From contig NZ_CVTB01000099.1 in assembly GCF_001050015.1 (NCBI RefSeq), positions 15,430 to 79,429 of the forward strand: DNA of 64,000 nt, given 5' to 3'. The DNA comes from Mycolicibacterium malmesburyense. Its GTDB lineage: Bacteria > Actinomycetota > Actinomycetes > Mycobacteriales > Mycobacteriaceae. The position numbers and the translations under genes are program-made. Shown here one piece after another: positions 1-8,848 of this stretch (the stretch's first letter is position 1; each line of letters opens with the position of its first letter). Below the pieces are notes generated by a model, which saw only the letters and a list, made by a program, of their open reading frames with translations, made no database searches and was not told the origin of the DNA.

Positions 1-223
1 CACCCCGCGGGTGACCATCCAGAAGTCGACCGCGCTGGGCAAACCGAAGGGCGAACCGGTCGAGGCGGTCGCCAGGGTGCTGCCCAAAGACGACACCCGC
101 CGCGTCTTCGACGAGGTCACCCGACGCTACTGGTACCACGCGTGGTGGTGGATTCCGCAGGCGCTGATCCGCGGCGGCATCGACAAGGTCCACATCGGGA
201 TCGAGATCAAGCCCGCGGCGTAG
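1..223 (+). CDS. PPOX-type F420/flavin-binding split-barrel protein, C-terminal part
   Basis: Only the last ~74 codons are present; the frame stays open to the left edge, so the GTG at 11 need not be the start. The visible part has a G-K-P-x-G-E-P-V-x-A-x-A-R-V-L stretch, an Arg-rich helix, a Trp cluster (YHAWWWIP) and an Ile/Glu-rich final strand. That order resembles the C-terminal half of PPOX-class F420-dependent oxidoreductases (the Rv2061c type), which bind deazaflavin or flavin in a split beta barrel. The assignment rests on motif resemblance in a fragment. The gene converges on the dienelactone hydrolase and the two ends overlap by 17 bp. Confidence 0.5.
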   Translation, partial: TPRVTIQKSTALGKPKGEPVEAVARVLPKDDTRRVFDEVTRRYWYHAWWWIPQALIRGGIDKVHIGIEIKPAA

Positions 224-914
224 CCGCCAGGTGCTCGCCGAAGAACGCGAACACCCGCGCCCACGCGTCGTTGGCCGCGTCCTCGTTGTGGCCGAACCCG
301 GTGATCCGCAACAGCGGTTGCCCCGGCAGCTTGTTCGCGAAGCTGTGCCCGGCGTCCGGGTAAACCTTGATGTCCGCCGGAATTCCCTTGTCCGTGACGA
401 CTTTTCGCAATTTGTCGGCCGCGCCGATGCCGATCGGGTCGCGACGCCCGAAGCTGGCGACGATCGGGCACGCCCCGTCCAGCGTCTCGTCGAGATGGCG
501 GGGTAGCGGGGTGCCGTAAAAGGGGGCCGACGCGCCGAATCCCTGCGGCGACATCACCAGCGCGAACTGCCCACCCATGCAGAACCCGGCGATGCCGACG
601 GCGCCCGTGCACTCGGGCAGGGCCAGCACATGGTCGCGGGCGGCCAGGATGTCGTCGAGCGCGCGACCGCGCTTGCTGAGCAGTTCGCGGAACACCCGGG
701 TGATGCAGCGGGCGCGCCCGCCGCGCGAGTACAGGTCGGGAGTGATCGCGAGATAACCGGCCTCGGCGACCCGCGCCGATATCGCCTCGTTGTCGGGTCC
801 GTAGCCGATCGCGTCGTGTACGACGACGATCGCGGGCCACGGCCCGTCGCCGTCCGGTTTCGAGAGCAACGCGTCGATCGGGCCGTCCGGTGCATCGATC
901 TTGATCGTGGGCAC
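207..914 (-). CDS. dienelactone hydrolase family protein
   Basis: This 235-aa alpha/beta hydrolase is of normal family length. It carries the dienelactone-hydrolase nucleophile elbow G-F-C-M-G-G near residue 112 (Cys in place of Ser), a downstream Asp in G-R-R-D-P and the His of A-G-H-S-F, completing a Cys-Asp-His triad. Such enzymes hydrolyse lactones or related esters in the cytoplasm; the substrate is unknown. It starts at GTG 912-914 (M-P-T-I-K-I-D). The next gene, fxsA, diverges from it. In M. tuberculosis a DLH gene (Rv2054) also lies beside fxsA, lnt/ppm1 and rbpA, so this is conserved core synteny rather than part of the catabolic cluster further along. Confidence 0.85.
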   Translation of the reverse strand: MPTIKIDAPDGPIDALLSKPDGDGPWPAIVVVHDAIGYGPDNEAISARVAEAGYLAITPDLYSRGGRARCITRVFRELLSKRGRALDDILAARDHVLALPECTGAVGIAGFCMGGQFALVMSPQGFGASAPFYGTPLPRHLDETLDGACPIVASFGRRDPIGIGAADKLRKVVTDKGIPADIKVYPDAGHSFANKLPGQPLLRITGFGHNEDAANDAWARVFAFFGEHLAATPRA

Positions 915-967
915 ATCGCCAATCTACGGAACCCGCCCGGCCGCCCGGACGTTTACCGTTCATGGCA

Positions 968-1447
968 ATGCGGCTGTTTGTCCTCTACGTGATCATCGAG
1001 ACCGCGGTCGTGGTGGGCCTGGTGTCGACGATCGGCATCGGCTGGACCCTGCTGCTCCTGGTCGCGACGTTCCTGCTGGGCTTCGTGCTGGCCGGATCGC
1101 AGCTCAAACGCCATCTTGGCCGGTTGCGATCGGGTCTGACCCCGGCGACCCTGCACGGTACGGCCGCCGACAGCATCCTGGTCGCGCTGGGAACCGTGCT
1201 CGTCGTGATCCCGGGATTGGCCAGTTCCGTGGTGGGTGCGCTGCTTCTCCTGCCGCCGACCCGGGCGGCGGCTCGTCCGCTGCTGACCGCGGTGGCCGCC
1301 CGACGCATGCCGTTGATCACCGCCGGAGTCGCCGGCTGGGGCGCGGCCGCCAGGCGCCCCGACTACGTCGACGGCGAGGTCGTCGACGTGGTCGACGTCG
1401 AACCGCCCGCCGTGGAGCGCGGGCCGCGTCCGACCGACGGCCTGTGA
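968..1447 (+). CDS. fxsA: FxsA family membrane protein
   Basis: This small integral membrane protein starts M-R-L-F-V-L-Y-V-I-I-E, the usual FxsA opening, and has about three to four hydrophobic segments (residues 3-22, 25-42, 62-95) before a polar, Asp/Val-rich tail. FxsA in E. coli is named for suppressing phage T7 exclusion by the F plasmid; its mycobacterial role is unknown. ATG 968 was chosen over ATG 962 because TACCGT at 954-959 lies 8 nt ahead of it, a typical leaderless arrangement. The amidohydrolase gene follows after 13 bp and is probably co-transcribed. Confidence 0.8.
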   Translation: MRLFVLYVIIETAVVVGLVSTIGIGWTLLLLVATFLLGFVLAGSQLKRHLGRLRSGLTPATLHGTAADSILVALGTVLVVIPGLASSVVGALLLLPPTRAAARPLLTAVAARRMPLITAGVAGWGAAARRPDYVDGEVVDVVDVEPPAVERGPRPTDGL

Positions 1448-1460
1448 GAACCTCCCCTAC

Positions 1461-3059
1461 GTGACGACCCTTCTGCTCAACGGGCGGGTGCACAGCCCCG
1501 CCATGCCCGATGCGACCGCGCTGGCGGTGCGCGACGGGGTGATCGCCTGGTTGGGCAGCGACGAGGTGGGCCGCGGGCAGTACCCCGACGCGCAGGTCGT
1601 CGACCTCGACGGCGCGTTCGTCGCACCCGCGTTCGTCGACAGCCACATCCACCTCACCGCCACCGGGCTCACGCTCTCGGGCCTCGACCTGCGGACCGCC
1701 GAATCGAAACAGCATTGCCTGCAACTGCTCGGCGAGTACGTGCGCGCCCATCCCGACGGCCCGATCTGGGGCCACGGCTGGGACGAGTCGAAGTGGCCCG
1801 AACCCGGCCCGCCCAGCACCGATGACATCGACGCCGTCGTGGGGGATCGCCCCGCCTACCTGGCCCGTGTCGACGTGCATTCGGCGGCGGCATCCACCGC
1901 GCTGAGGGCACTCTGCGCCGGACTCACCGACGCCGCCGGATTCGACCCCCGGCGACCGCTGACCGCCGACGCGCACCACCTGGTTCGCGCCGCCGCGCGC
2001 GCCCGGTTGACCCCCGAACAGCGCGACCACGCGCGAAGGGCGGCGCTCGGCGCCGCCGCGGCCTCGGGCATCGTCGCCGTGCACGAGTGCGCCGGCCCGC
2101 AGCTCGGCGGCCTCGACGACTGGGATGAGATCCGCGCACTCGACCACGGCGTCGAGGTCATCGGCTACTGGGGCGAGGCGGTCAGCACCGCCGAGGCCGC
2201 ACGCGCCCTGATCGAGCGAACCGGCGCCCGCGGCCTGGCGGGCGACCTCTTCGTCGACGGGGCGCTCGGTTCGCGCACCGCGTGGCTGCACGAACCCTAT
2301 GCGGACGCGCCCGGGTGCTCTCCCGGACTGACCGGCAACGCCTATCTCGACCGCGACACGATCGCGGAGCACCTGCGGGCCTGTACCGAGGCGGGAGTTG
2401 CGGCCGGCTTCCACGTGATCGGCGATGCCGCCGTCTCCGCCGTCGTCGACGCGCTCGAGTCCGTCGTCGCCTCCGCCGGAGCTCCCGCGGTCGCCCGGTG
2501 CGGGCACCGGCTCGAACACCTGGAGATGGTCACCGAAGAACAGGCCCACAAACTCGGCGCCTGGGGCGTGCTCGCCAGCATGCAACCGAACTTCGACGCG
2601 CTGTGGGGCGGCGAAACCGGAATGTACGCCCAGCGTCTCGGCCCGCAGCGAGCCAGGTCGTTGAACCCGTTCGCGCTGTTAGCATCCCAAGGCGTGCCCC
2701 TCGCCTTCGGCTCGGACAGCCCCGTCACCGGACTGGATCCGTGGGCGACGGTGCGCGCGGCGACGCGGCATCGAACCCCGGGCAGCGCGCTGTCGGCGCG
2801 TGCGGCGTTCGCGGCGCTCACCCGTGGTGCGTGGCGGGCCGGCGGCGTGCGGGACGGGGTGGCCGGCACCCTGGTGCCCGGCGCACCAGCCTCGTACGCG
2901 ATCTGGGAGGCCGACGAACTCGAGGTGAGCGCACCCGCCGACGCCGTGCAGCGGTGGTCGACCGACCGGCGCTCGCGGGTGCCGGCGCTGCCGCGGCTGG
3001 ACGGCCCATCACCCCGCTGCCGTCAGACGGTCCACCGGGGTGTCGTCATCCATGGCTGA
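1461..3059 (+). CDS. YtcJ-like metal-dependent amidohydrolase
   Basis: The 532-aa protein has the amidohydrolase fold. There is an N-terminal beta-sandwich start (LLNGRVHSP), the metal-binding H-x-H in D-S-H-I-H-L-T, later His residues in G-F-H-V-I-G-D and H-R-L-E-H-L, and the distal Asp in F-G-S-D-S-P-V. Length and motif order fit the YtcJ/LAF3 branch, metal-dependent hydrolases of cyclic or aryl amides; the substrate cannot be predicted. It starts at GTG 1461. Its end overlaps the start of lnt (GTG 3040 or ATG 3052), so translation is probably coupled, although no functional link to lipoprotein acylation is known. Confidence 0.85.
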   Translation: MTTLLLNGRVHSPAMPDATALAVRDGVIAWLGSDEVGRGQYPDAQVVDLDGAFVAPAFVDSHIHLTATGLTLSGLDLRTAESKQHCLQLLGEYVRAHPDGPIWGHGWDESKWPEPGPPSTDDIDAVVGDRPAYLARVDVHSAAASTALRALCAGLTDAAGFDPRRPLTADAHHLVRAAARARLTPEQRDHARRAALGAAAASGIVAVHECAGPQLGGLDDWDEIRALDHGVEVIGYWGEAVSTAEAARALIERTGARGLAGDLFVDGALGSRTAWLHEPYADAPGCSPGLTGNAYLDRDTIAEHLRACTEAGVAAGFHVIGDAAVSAVVDALESVVASAGAPAVARCGHRLEHLEMVTEEQAHKLGAWGVLASMQPNFDALWGGETGMYAQRLGPQRARSLNPFALLASQGVPLAFGSDSPVTGLDPWATVRAATRHRTPGSALSARAAFAALTRGAWRAGGVRDGVAGTLVPGAPASYAIWEADELEVSAPADAVQRWSTDRRSRVPALPRLDGPSPRCRQTVHRGVVIHG

Positions 3060-4692
3060 AACCACCTCCAGGGCAAGCCGGTTCGGGCATGCCCTGATCA
3101 ACCGGCTGCCGCAACTGGCCGTGGTGATCGCGGCCGGGGTGTTGCTGTGCCTGAGCTTTCCGCCGTTCGGCTGGTGGTACCTGGGATTCGTCGCGTTCGC
3201 ATTGCTGGCCTGGGTGCTCACGCGCGAGACCACCACCGTGCGAGGCGGATTCGGCTACGGATTACTGTTCGGCGCGGCCTTCTACCTGCCGTTGCTTCCA
3301 TGGGTCGGCGCGTTCGTCGGCCCCTTCCCCTGGATCGGGTTGTCGCTGGCCGAGGCGGTGTTCCCCGCCCTGTTCGGCGCGGCGGCGGTGGCGGTGCGCA
3401 AGCTGCCGGGCTGGCCGTTGTGGTTCGCCGGGCTGTGGTCGGCGCAGGAGTGGCTCAAGTCGACGGTGCCGTTCGGTGGATTCCCGTGGGGCGTAGTCGC
3501 TTACGGCCAGACCGAAAGCCCTCTGCGGTCGATCGCTCAGCTCGGCGGGGCGCCGCTGCTGTCCTTCGCGGTCGTGCTCATCGGGTTCAGCCTGGCGGCA
3601 ATGGTTTTCGAGGTCGTGGAATGGTGGCGGCGCGACGCCGAACAGACCGCGGGGCCGCCGGCCGTGGTGGTGCCGGGGGTCTGTATCAGCGCCGTGCTGC
3701 TGCTCACCGCGCTGACCTGGCCGCACGTTCGCCAGTCCGGTATCGGCGCCGGGGACGAACACTCGGTCACCGTCGCCGTGGTGCAGGGCAACGTACCCCG
3801 GCTCGGCCTGGACTTCAACGCGCAGCGGCGCGCCGTGCTCGACAACCATGTGCGCGAGACCCTGCGGCTGGCCGAGGAGGTGCGGGCGGGGCGGGCGCCG
3901 CGGCCGATGTTCGTCGTCTGGCCGGAGAACTCCTCCGACATCGACCCGCTGGCCAATCCGGACGCCGACGAGCTGATCACCTCCGCGGCCGCGGCCATCG
4001 ACGCGCCCATCCTCGTCGGCGCGGTGGTCGAGGCTCCCGGTGCGACCCCCGACGAACCGGCGACGACGAACTCGGTAATCGTGTGGAATCCGGGCAGCGG
4101 GCCCGGCGAGCGCCACGACAAGCAGATCGTGCAGCCGTTCGGGGAGTACCTGCCGTGGCGCGGCTTCTTCAGCCGCTTCTCCGAGTACGCCGAGCGGGCC
4201 GGTTACTTCGTACCGGGCGACGGCACGGGCGTCGTGCACCCCGCAGGTGTCCCGGTGGGGGTGGCCACGTGCTGGGAGGTGATCTTCGACCGGGCGCCGC
4301 GCGAGTCCGTGCGCAACGGGGCCCAGCTGTTGGTGGTGCCGTCCAACAACGCGACGTTCACCGAGTCGATGAGCGAACAGCAACTCGCGTTCGCCCGGCT
4401 GCGCGCGGTCGAACACGACCGGTACGTCGTCGTCGCGGGCACGACGGGAATCAGCGCGATCATCGCTCCGGACGGCCGTGAGCTGGCTCGCACCGCCTTT
4501 TACGAACCCGCCTTCCTCGACTCCGCGGTGCGGCTGAAAACCCAGCTCACGGCCGCGACACGGTGGGGCCCGCTGGTGGAGGGGCTGCTCATCGCCCTCG
4601 GCGTGGGCAGCCTGATCGCCGCGATGCTGCACAATGAAGGCTTTGTGCGTCGCCGAGTGACCGGCGGCACGAAAGATAGAGGAGCTACATGA
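3040..4692 (+). CDS. lnt: apolipoprotein N-acyltransferase
   Basis: Lnt N-acylates the diacylglyceryl-Cys of lipoproteins at the outer face of the membrane. The first ~230 residues hold six or more hydrophobic segments; a carbon-nitrogen-hydrolase domain follows. The catalytic triad can be placed at Glu296 (W-P-E-N-S), Lys361 (H-D-K-Q-I-V) and Cys411 (A-T-C-W-E-V), counted from GTG 3040; a final TM helix lies near residue 515. ATG 3052 is an alternative start. In M. tuberculosis Lnt and Ppm1 form one polypeptide; here they are two genes sharing an ATGA overlap, as in M. smegmatis. Several lipoproteins in this window (6445, 8849, 10978 and 61278) are potential substrates. Confidence 0.93.
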   Translation: MSSSMAETTSRASRFGHALINRLPQLAVVIAAGVLLCLSFPPFGWWYLGFVAFALLAWVLTRETTTVRGGFGYGLLFGAAFYLPLLPWVGAFVGPFPWIGLSLAEAVFPALFGAAAVAVRKLPGWPLWFAGLWSAQEWLKSTVPFGGFPWGVVAYGQTESPLRSIAQLGGAPLLSFAVVLIGFSLAAMVFEVVEWWRRDAEQTAGPPAVVVPGVCISAVLLLTALTWPHVRQSGIGAGDEHSVTVAVVQGNVPRLGLDFNAQRRAVLDNHVRETLRLAEEVRAGRAPRPMFVVWPENSSDIDPLANPDADELITSAAAAIDAPILVGAVVEAPGATPDEPATTNSVIVWNPGSGPGERHDKQIVQPFGEYLPWRGFFSRFSEYAERAGYFVPGDGTGVVHPAGVPVGVATCWEVIFDRAPRESVRNGAQLLVVPSNNATFTESMSEQQLAFARLRAVEHDRYVVVAGTTGISAIIAPDGRELARTAFYEPAFLDSAVRLKTQLTAATRWGPLVEGLLIALGVGSLIAAMLHNEGFVRRRVTGGTKDRGAT

Positions 4693-5465
4693 CGACGGGC
4701 CGGGACCCGGGGGAGCGCCCCAGCCAGCGCACGCTGGTTCTCATCCCCACCTACAACGAGCGGGAGAACCTGCCGCTGATCGTCGAGCGCGTTCAAAAGG
4801 CGCGGCCCGACGTGCACATCCTGATCATCGACGACGGCAGCCCCGACGGCACCGGCAGGCTCGCCGACGAACTGGCGCTCGCCGACCCGGACCGCATCCA
4901 CGTCATGCACCGCACCGCCAAGGGCGGCCTCGGCGCGGCATACCTGGCCGGATTCGCGTGGGGACTGGGCCGCGAGTACTCGGTGCTCGTCGAGATGGAT
5001 GCCGACGGCAGCCATCCTCCCGAGCAGCTGTACCGGCTGCTCGACGCCATCGACGGCGGCGCCGACCTGGTCATCGGTTCGCGCTACGTGCCGGGGGGAG
5101 AGGTGCGCAACTGGCCGCGCCGGCGCCTCGTGCTCTCGCGCACCGCCAACGGCTACTCGCGAATTTTGCTCGGCGTCGACATCCACGACATCACCGCCGG
5201 ATATCGCGCCTACCGTCGCGAGGTGCTCGAGAAGGTCGACCTGAACGCGGTCGATTCGAAGGGATACTGCTTCCAGATCGACCTGACCTGGCGCACGATC
5301 AACAACGGGTTCGTCGTCGCCGAGGTGCCCATCACCTTCACCGAACGCGAGTTCGGCCAGTCCAAGATGAGCGGCTCCAACATCCGCGAGGCCCTGTTCA
5401 AGGTCGCGGAATGGGGTCTGCGGGGGCGTATCGACCGGGCCCGAGGCGCCCGCGTCACGCCCTGA
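4689..5465 (+). CDS. ppm1: polyprenol monophosphomannose synthase
   Basis: A GT2 glycosyltransferase of 258 aa that transfers mannose from GDP-mannose to polyprenol phosphate, giving the donor for lipomannan/LAM and O-mannosylated proteins. It shows the GT-A start [11 protein letters not shown], the D-D-G-S-P-D-G-T loop and the metal-binding D-A-D in V-E-M-D-A-D-G-S. The length fits the soluble catalytic domain alone; the membrane part is supplied by Lnt upstream, with which it overlaps by ATGA (4689-4692). In split-gene mycobacteria the two proteins interact to stimulate synthase activity. A repeat with a long hairpin follows at 5472-5540. Confidence 0.93.
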   Translation: MTTGRDPGERPSQRTLVLIPTYNERENLPLIVERVQKARPDVHILIIDDGSPDGTGRLADELALADPDRIHVMHRTAKGGLGAAYLAGFAWGLGREYSVLVEMDADGSHPPEQLYRLLDAIDGGADLVIGSRYVPGGEVRNWPRRRLVLSRTANGYSRILLGVDIHDITAGYRAYRREVLEKVDLNAVDSKGYCFQIDLTWRTINNGFVVAEVPITFTEREFGQSKMSGSNIREALFKVAEWGLRGRIDRARGARVTP

Positions 5466-5471
5466 CCAATC

Positions 5472-5540
5472 TCCCGCGAGCGCCCGTGTTTGCACGGCGA
5501 CACGCCGTGATTTGGTGACACACGGCGGTCGCTCGCGGGA
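5472..5540. repeat. dispersed palindromic repeat, family 1, copy A
   Basis: A 69-bp element between the converging ppm1 and rbpA genes. The outer arms TCCCGCGAGCG (5472-5482) and CGCTCGCGGGA (5530-5540) are perfect 11-bp complements. An inner hairpin CACGGCG-aca-CGCCGTG lies at 5493-5509. A second copy in the opposite orientation occurs at 15569-15632; shared blocks read on the reverse strand here are CCGCGAGCGACCGC, CGGCGTGTCGC, CAAACACG and GCTCGCG. The position suits a bidirectional terminator, but the conserved interior suggests a repeat family. Confidence 0.8.
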
Positions 5541-5550
5541 ATCGACGGCG

Positions 5551-5886
5551 TCAGCCGCGCCGGCGGGCCTTGATGATGTCGAGCCGCTCCTTGAGCAGTT
5601 CCTCGAGTTCCTCGACCGACCGGCGCTCGAGCAGCATGTCCCAGTGCGTCCGCGGCGGCTTGGTCTTCTTGGGCTCGGGCGCGTCACCCTCGATCAGGGT
5701 GCCCTCCATGCCGTTGCGGCACAGCCAGGTGTGGGGGATCTCGGCGTCGTCGGCGAACGGGACGTCGAACTCTTCACCGTTGTCGGTGCGGTACCGCGCG
5801 ACCTGACGCGGCGCCAGGTCATGGTTACGGTCGGTCTCGTAGCTCACGGCTCCGAGGCGACTGCCCCTCAAGACGCGATCAGCCAT
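5551..5886 (-). CDS. rbpA: RNA polymerase-binding protein RbpA
   Basis: RbpA binds RNA polymerase and group I/II sigma factors (SigA, SigB), stabilises the open complex and affects rifampicin response. The 111-aa sequence is close to the textbook protein as I recall it: A-D-R-V-L-R-G-S-R-L-G-A-V-S-Y-E-T at the N terminus, a core R-Y-R-T-D-N-G-E-E-F, W-L-C-R-N-G-M-E-G, the basic linker around K-K-T-K-P-P-R-T-H-W-D-M and the sigma-interaction helix R-R-S-V-E-E-L-E-E-L-L. ATG 5886 (M-A-D-R-V) is preferred to the in-frame ATG 5892 by family convention and by a GAGGAG site at the proper distance. A SigH/SigE-like promoter lies upstream. Confidence 0.96.
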   Translation of the reverse strand: MADRVLRGSRLGAVSYETDRNHDLAPRQVARYRTDNGEEFDVPFADDAEIPHTWLCRNGMEGTLIEGDAPEPKKTKPPRTHWDMLLERRSVEELEELLKERLDIIKARRRG

Positions 5887-5928
5887 CGTCAAACACTCCT
5901 CGATCTGCGCGTAATTGTCCGGATCATC

Positions 5929-5955
5929 AACGCAGCAACATGTGCGCGAAGTTCC
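5929..5955 (-). promoter_or_regulatory. SigH/SigE-like promoter of rbpA
   Basis: Read on the minus strand, GGAAC (5955-5951) is followed after 18 nt by CGTT (5932-5929), matching the GGAAC-N17-19-CGTT pattern of mycobacterial SigH/SigE promoters. It leaves a leader of roughly 35-40 nt to rbpA. Streptomyces rbpA is in the SigR (SigH orthologue) regulon, which makes the match meaningful; it is unproven here. Confidence 0.5.
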
Positions 5956-6012
5956 CGACTCGACCCTCCATGATACCGGGAAACCAGTTGCCCTCGGTTT
6001 ACAGTCACGTGC

Positions 6013-6354
6013 GTGGCACCTGGGATCAAGAAGCGCCTACGCCTCCAGTCCTGCCGCTGGTGCGGTCGCCAGGTCGACGACGTCGGCCTCGGCCGGCGGC
6101 GACAGTACTGCCGGCAGTCCTGCCGGCAGCGTGCGTACGAACAGCGGAGCCTGATCAAGGGCACTTCGCTGGCCCCGGACGCGGTCGTCCTCAGCCCGGA
6201 CGAGGCCGCCGAACTCTCCGACCGTGTCTACCAGGTCCGATGTGCGGCCGAGGACGTCGCGACGGCGATCGAGGAAGGCGCCGACACCGGCGAGCTGCGC
6301 GTACTGTGCGACGCGTTGATGAGGGCGGCCGAGGCCGCCGACGGCTGGCGCTGA
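6013..6354 (+). CDS. small protein with N-terminal zinc-binding Cys motif
   Basis: A 113-aa conserved-type actinobacterial protein of unknown function. The N terminus is very basic and has C-R-W-C-G-R-Q then R-R-R-Q-Y-C-R-Q-S-C-R-Q-R-A-Y-E, a C-x2-C...C-x3-C pattern seen in small actinobacterial zinc-ribbon proteins. The C-terminal half is acidic and helical (residues 57-113). It starts at GTG 6013 with TACAGT (6000-6005) seven nt upstream and no Shine-Dalgarno, so the mRNA may be leaderless. It diverges from rbpA, with 126 bp between them. A nucleic-acid-binding role is plausible only from the basic zinc motif. Confidence 0.7.
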   Translation: MAPGIKKRLRLQSCRWCGRQVDDVGLGRRRQYCRQSCRQRAYEQRSLIKGTSLAPDAVVLSPDEAAELSDRVYQVRCAAEDVATAIEEGADTGELRVLCDALMRAAEAADGWR

Positions 6355-6444
6355 AGTTCCGGTAATTCGCGGCACGGTTGAACCACCACGGGTGTTAGCT
6401 CGTCGTCAGGAACGACCAGCAAGTTCTGCCCGATAGGACCCACC

Positions 6445-7176
6445 ATGACCGTGTTGTTCATGCAGCGATTGACCCGCATCTTCTTCGTCGGACTCGGCGC
6501 GATGCTCGCGCTCGGCGCCCTCTCCGCCTGCTCGGGCGGGTCGTCGACGGAGTCGACGCCGACGGCGGACGCGACCACCACCCCTTCCGGGGCCGTTTCG
6601 GAGGCCGTTCAACCGTTCCCGGCGTCGGGGCGCTACGTCGCGGACATGACATCGCCCGACGGTAAGGACATGACGATCGGCATCTCCGTCGACGGCGCGC
6701 AGGTCGCCGCATACGCCTGCAACGGCACCGACGACGAAGCCTGGTTCTTCGGCGACCAGGCCGACGGGAAGATCGACCTCGAGTCCAGGTTCCGCGACAC
6801 CCTCTCCGCTCGGTTCGACGGCACCGACGTCGACGGCGATCTGACGATGGATGGGGTGACCTACCGGTTCACCGCGGCGCCCGTATCCGGCGACGCCGGC
6901 GTCTACACCGCCGATCTGGACGGCGTGCGCGCCTCATGGGTGGTCCGCGAGGACGGTTCGGCCGTCGGCGTGCAGCTGAACGGGATCAGCGGGACGCTCG
7001 ACCAGGCCGACATCGTGCAACTCAACGACGCGCGGTTCCGTGCCGAAGTCCGCAACAAGCGACAGCTCCAGCAGGCCCAGCAGATCACCCGCCTGTCCAA
7101 CGGCGCGATGCGCTCGACGATCAACGGCCGCGACGTCACGCCGACGTTCGTGTCCGGCTCGTTCCGCTTGAACTGA
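6445..7176 (+). CDS. secreted lipoprotein of unknown function
   Basis: This 243-aa protein has a lipoprotein signal peptide: basic start, hydrophobic core and lipobox L-S-A-C with Cys29 as the lipidated residue. A Ser/Thr-rich linker (30-55) follows, then a mainly beta, Asp/Gly-rich domain (V-D-G-A-Q-V-A-A-Y-A-C-N-G-T) and a helical Gln-rich segment near R-Q-L-Q-Q-A-Q-Q. It probably sits on the outer face of the membrane. ATG 6445 has AGGA at a suitable distance. A strong intrinsic-type terminator follows at 7186, so it is likely monocistronic. No enzymatic motif was recognised. Confidence 0.75.
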   Translation: MTVLFMQRLTRIFFVGLGAMLALGALSACSGGSSTESTPTADATTTPSGAVSEAVQPFPASGRYVADMTSPDGKDMTIGISVDGAQVAAYACNGTDDEAWFFGDQADGKIDLESRFRDTLSARFDGTDVDGDLTMDGVTYRFTAAPVSGDAGVYTADLDGVRASWVVREDGSAVGVQLNGISGTLDQADIVQLNDARFRAEVRNKRQLQQAQQITRLSNGAMRSTINGRDVTPTFVSGSFRLN

Positions 7177-7185
7177 CGGCAGACC

Positions 7186-7223
7186 ACCCCGCCGGATGTC
7201 GGATCATCCGGCGGGGTCTTTCC
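7186..7223 (+). terminator. hairpin terminator after the lipoprotein gene
   Basis: ACCCCGCCGGATG (7186-7198) and CATCCGGCGGGGT (7205-7217) are perfect 13-bp complements around a 6-nt loop, followed by CTTTCCTT. It lies 10 bp after the stop codon at 7176 and separates the lipoprotein from the ssu operon. Confidence 0.85.
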
Positions 7224-7280
7224 TTCACCCAGAATCAAAACCTTCAGGCGTCGTGAGGCGGTGCGTAGCGTCAACTCACC

Positions 7281-8102
7281 GTGACCGCCCTCGTAGATCT
7301 CACTGCACCCAACGCGCCCATCGCGGCCACGCCGACAGCGAGACAGGCTCGGCGACAACGCAAGTGGGCCGCCATCCGGTTCGCCTCGCCGGCGCTGCTG
7401 CTCGTGCTGTGGCAGTTGCTCAGCGCCGTGGGCCTGATCCCGCAGGACGTCCTGCCCGCACCGTCGCTGATCCTCGAGGCGGGCGTGGAGCTGATCCGCA
7501 ACGGTCAACTCGCCGATGCGCTGCATGTCTCCGGGATACGGGTGGTCGAGGGCCTGCTCCTCGGGGGCTCACTCGGCGTCGCGCTCGGCACGGCCGTCGG
7601 GTTGTCGCGGTGGGTGGAGGCCGGCATCGATCCGCCCATGCAGATGATCAGGGCGCTCCCGCATTTGGGGCTGATCCCGTTGTTCATCCTGTGGTTCGGC
7701 ATCGGTGAACTGCCCAAGGTGCTGCTGGTCGCGCTGGGCGTCAGCTTTCCGCTGTACCTGAACACCTTCTCGGCCATCCGGCAGGTGGACCAGAAGTTGT
7801 TCGAAACCGCCCAGGTACTGGGATTCTCGTTCTGGCAACGATTCTGGCGCATCATCGTGCCGAGCGCGGCGCCGCAGGTGCTGGTCGGCTTCCGGCAGTC
7901 CCTGGCGATCGCATGGTTGACGCTGATCGTCGCCGAACAGATCAACGCCGACAGCGGGATCGGCTTCCTGATCAACAACGCCCGCGATTTCCTGCGGATC
8001 GACATCATCATTTTCGGCCTGATCGTGTACGCGCTGCTCGGAATCGGCACCGACGCGATCGTCCGCGTACTGGAACGACACGCATTGAGGTACCGCTCAT
8101 GA
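7281..8102 (+). CDS. ssuC: aliphatic sulfonate ABC transporter permease
   Basis: The 273-aa inner-membrane permease belongs to the SsuC/TauC branch of BPD transporters. After a polar N terminus (1-35) come about six TM segments. The EAA-type loop that contacts the ATPase is visible near residues 170-200 (E-T-A-Q-V-L-G-F-S-F-W-Q-R-F-W-R-I-I-V-P). It starts at GTG 7281 and its stop overlaps the next ATG as ATGA. The order permease-ATPase-binding protein-monooxygenase defines a sulfonate uptake and desulfonation operon, probably induced by sulfate limitation. Confidence 0.88.
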   Translation: MTALVDLTAPNAPIAATPTARQARRQRKWAAIRFASPALLLVLWQLLSAVGLIPQDVLPAPSLILEAGVELIRNGQLADALHVSGIRVVEGLLLGGSLGVALGTAVGLSRWVEAGIDPPMQMIRALPHLGLIPLFILWFGIGELPKVLLVALGVSFPLYLNTFSAIRQVDQKLFETAQVLGFSFWQRFWRIIVPSAAPQVLVGFRQSLAIAWLTLIVAEQINADSGIGFLINNARDFLRIDIIIFGLIVYALLGIGTDAIVRVLERHALRYRS

Positions 8103-8821
8103 CCTTGGCCACCGCACGAGAACTGCGCACCGCCGCCGAACTGCGGCACGTCGACAAGTGGTACGGCGACCACCACGTGCTGGTCGACGTGTCGCTGAAG
8201 GTCGGCCGCGGCGAGATCGTCGCGCTGATCGGTCGCAGCGGATCCGGCAAGTCGACTGTGTTGCGGGTACTCGCCGGCCTGTCGACCGACCACGCCGGGG
8301 AACGGATCGTGTCGGGTGCTCCTGCGTTGGCCTTCCAGGAACCGCGCCTGTTCCCGTGGCGGGACGTGCGCACCAACGTCAGATACGGACTCACCCGCAG
8401 CGGGTGGGGCAAGGACCTCGTCCGCGACCGTGCCGAGCGGGCGCTGGCCGACGTCGGGCTGGCCGACCGCGCGGACGCGTGGCCGCTGACACTGTCCGGT
8501 GGTCAGGCACAACGGGTCTCGCTCGCGCGCGCGTTGGTCGCCGAACCGGAACTGCTGTTGCTCGACGAACCGTTTGGAGCGTTGGACGCGTTGACCCGGC
8601 TGAGCATGCGCGAACTGCTGCTCGACCTGTGGCGTGAGCACGGGTTCGGCGTGCTGCTCGTCACCCACGACGTGGACGAGGCCGTCGCGCTGGCCGACCG
8701 GGTCCTGGTGCTCGACGACGGCCGCGTCACTCACACGCTGGAGATCGCGGACCCACGCGGCTCGGCCATCGCGCAGACCTACCGCGCCGAACTGCTCGAG
8801 CAGCTCGGTGTGCAGAGTTGA
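8099..8821 (+). CDS. ssuB: aliphatic sulfonate ABC transporter ATP-binding protein
   Basis: A 240-aa ABC ATPase with Walker A G-R-S-G-S-G-K-S-T, Q-loop F-Q-E-P-R-L, signature L-S-G-G-Q-A-Q-R-V and Walker B L-L-L-L-D-E-P-F-G-A-L-D, plus the switch His in L-V-T-H-D-V. ATG 8099 (M-T-L-A-T-A) overlaps the ssuC stop and is preferred over in-frame codons inside ssuC because homology starts only after it. It energises the SsuC/SsuA importer. It ends 27 bp before the chosen ssuA start. Confidence 0.9.
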   Translation: MTLATARELRTAAELRHVDKWYGDHHVLVDVSLKVGRGEIVALIGRSGSGKSTVLRVLAGLSTDHAGERIVSGAPALAFQEPRLFPWRDVRTNVRYGLTRSGWGKDLVRDRAERALADVGLADRADAWPLTLSGGQAQRVSLARALVAEPELLLLDEPFGALDALTRLSMRELLLDLWREHGFGVLLVTHDVDEAVALADRVLVLDDGRVTHTLEIADPRGSAIAQTYRAELLEQLGVQS

Positions 8822-8848
8822 AACCACATGGATATGAGGGGAATTGGA

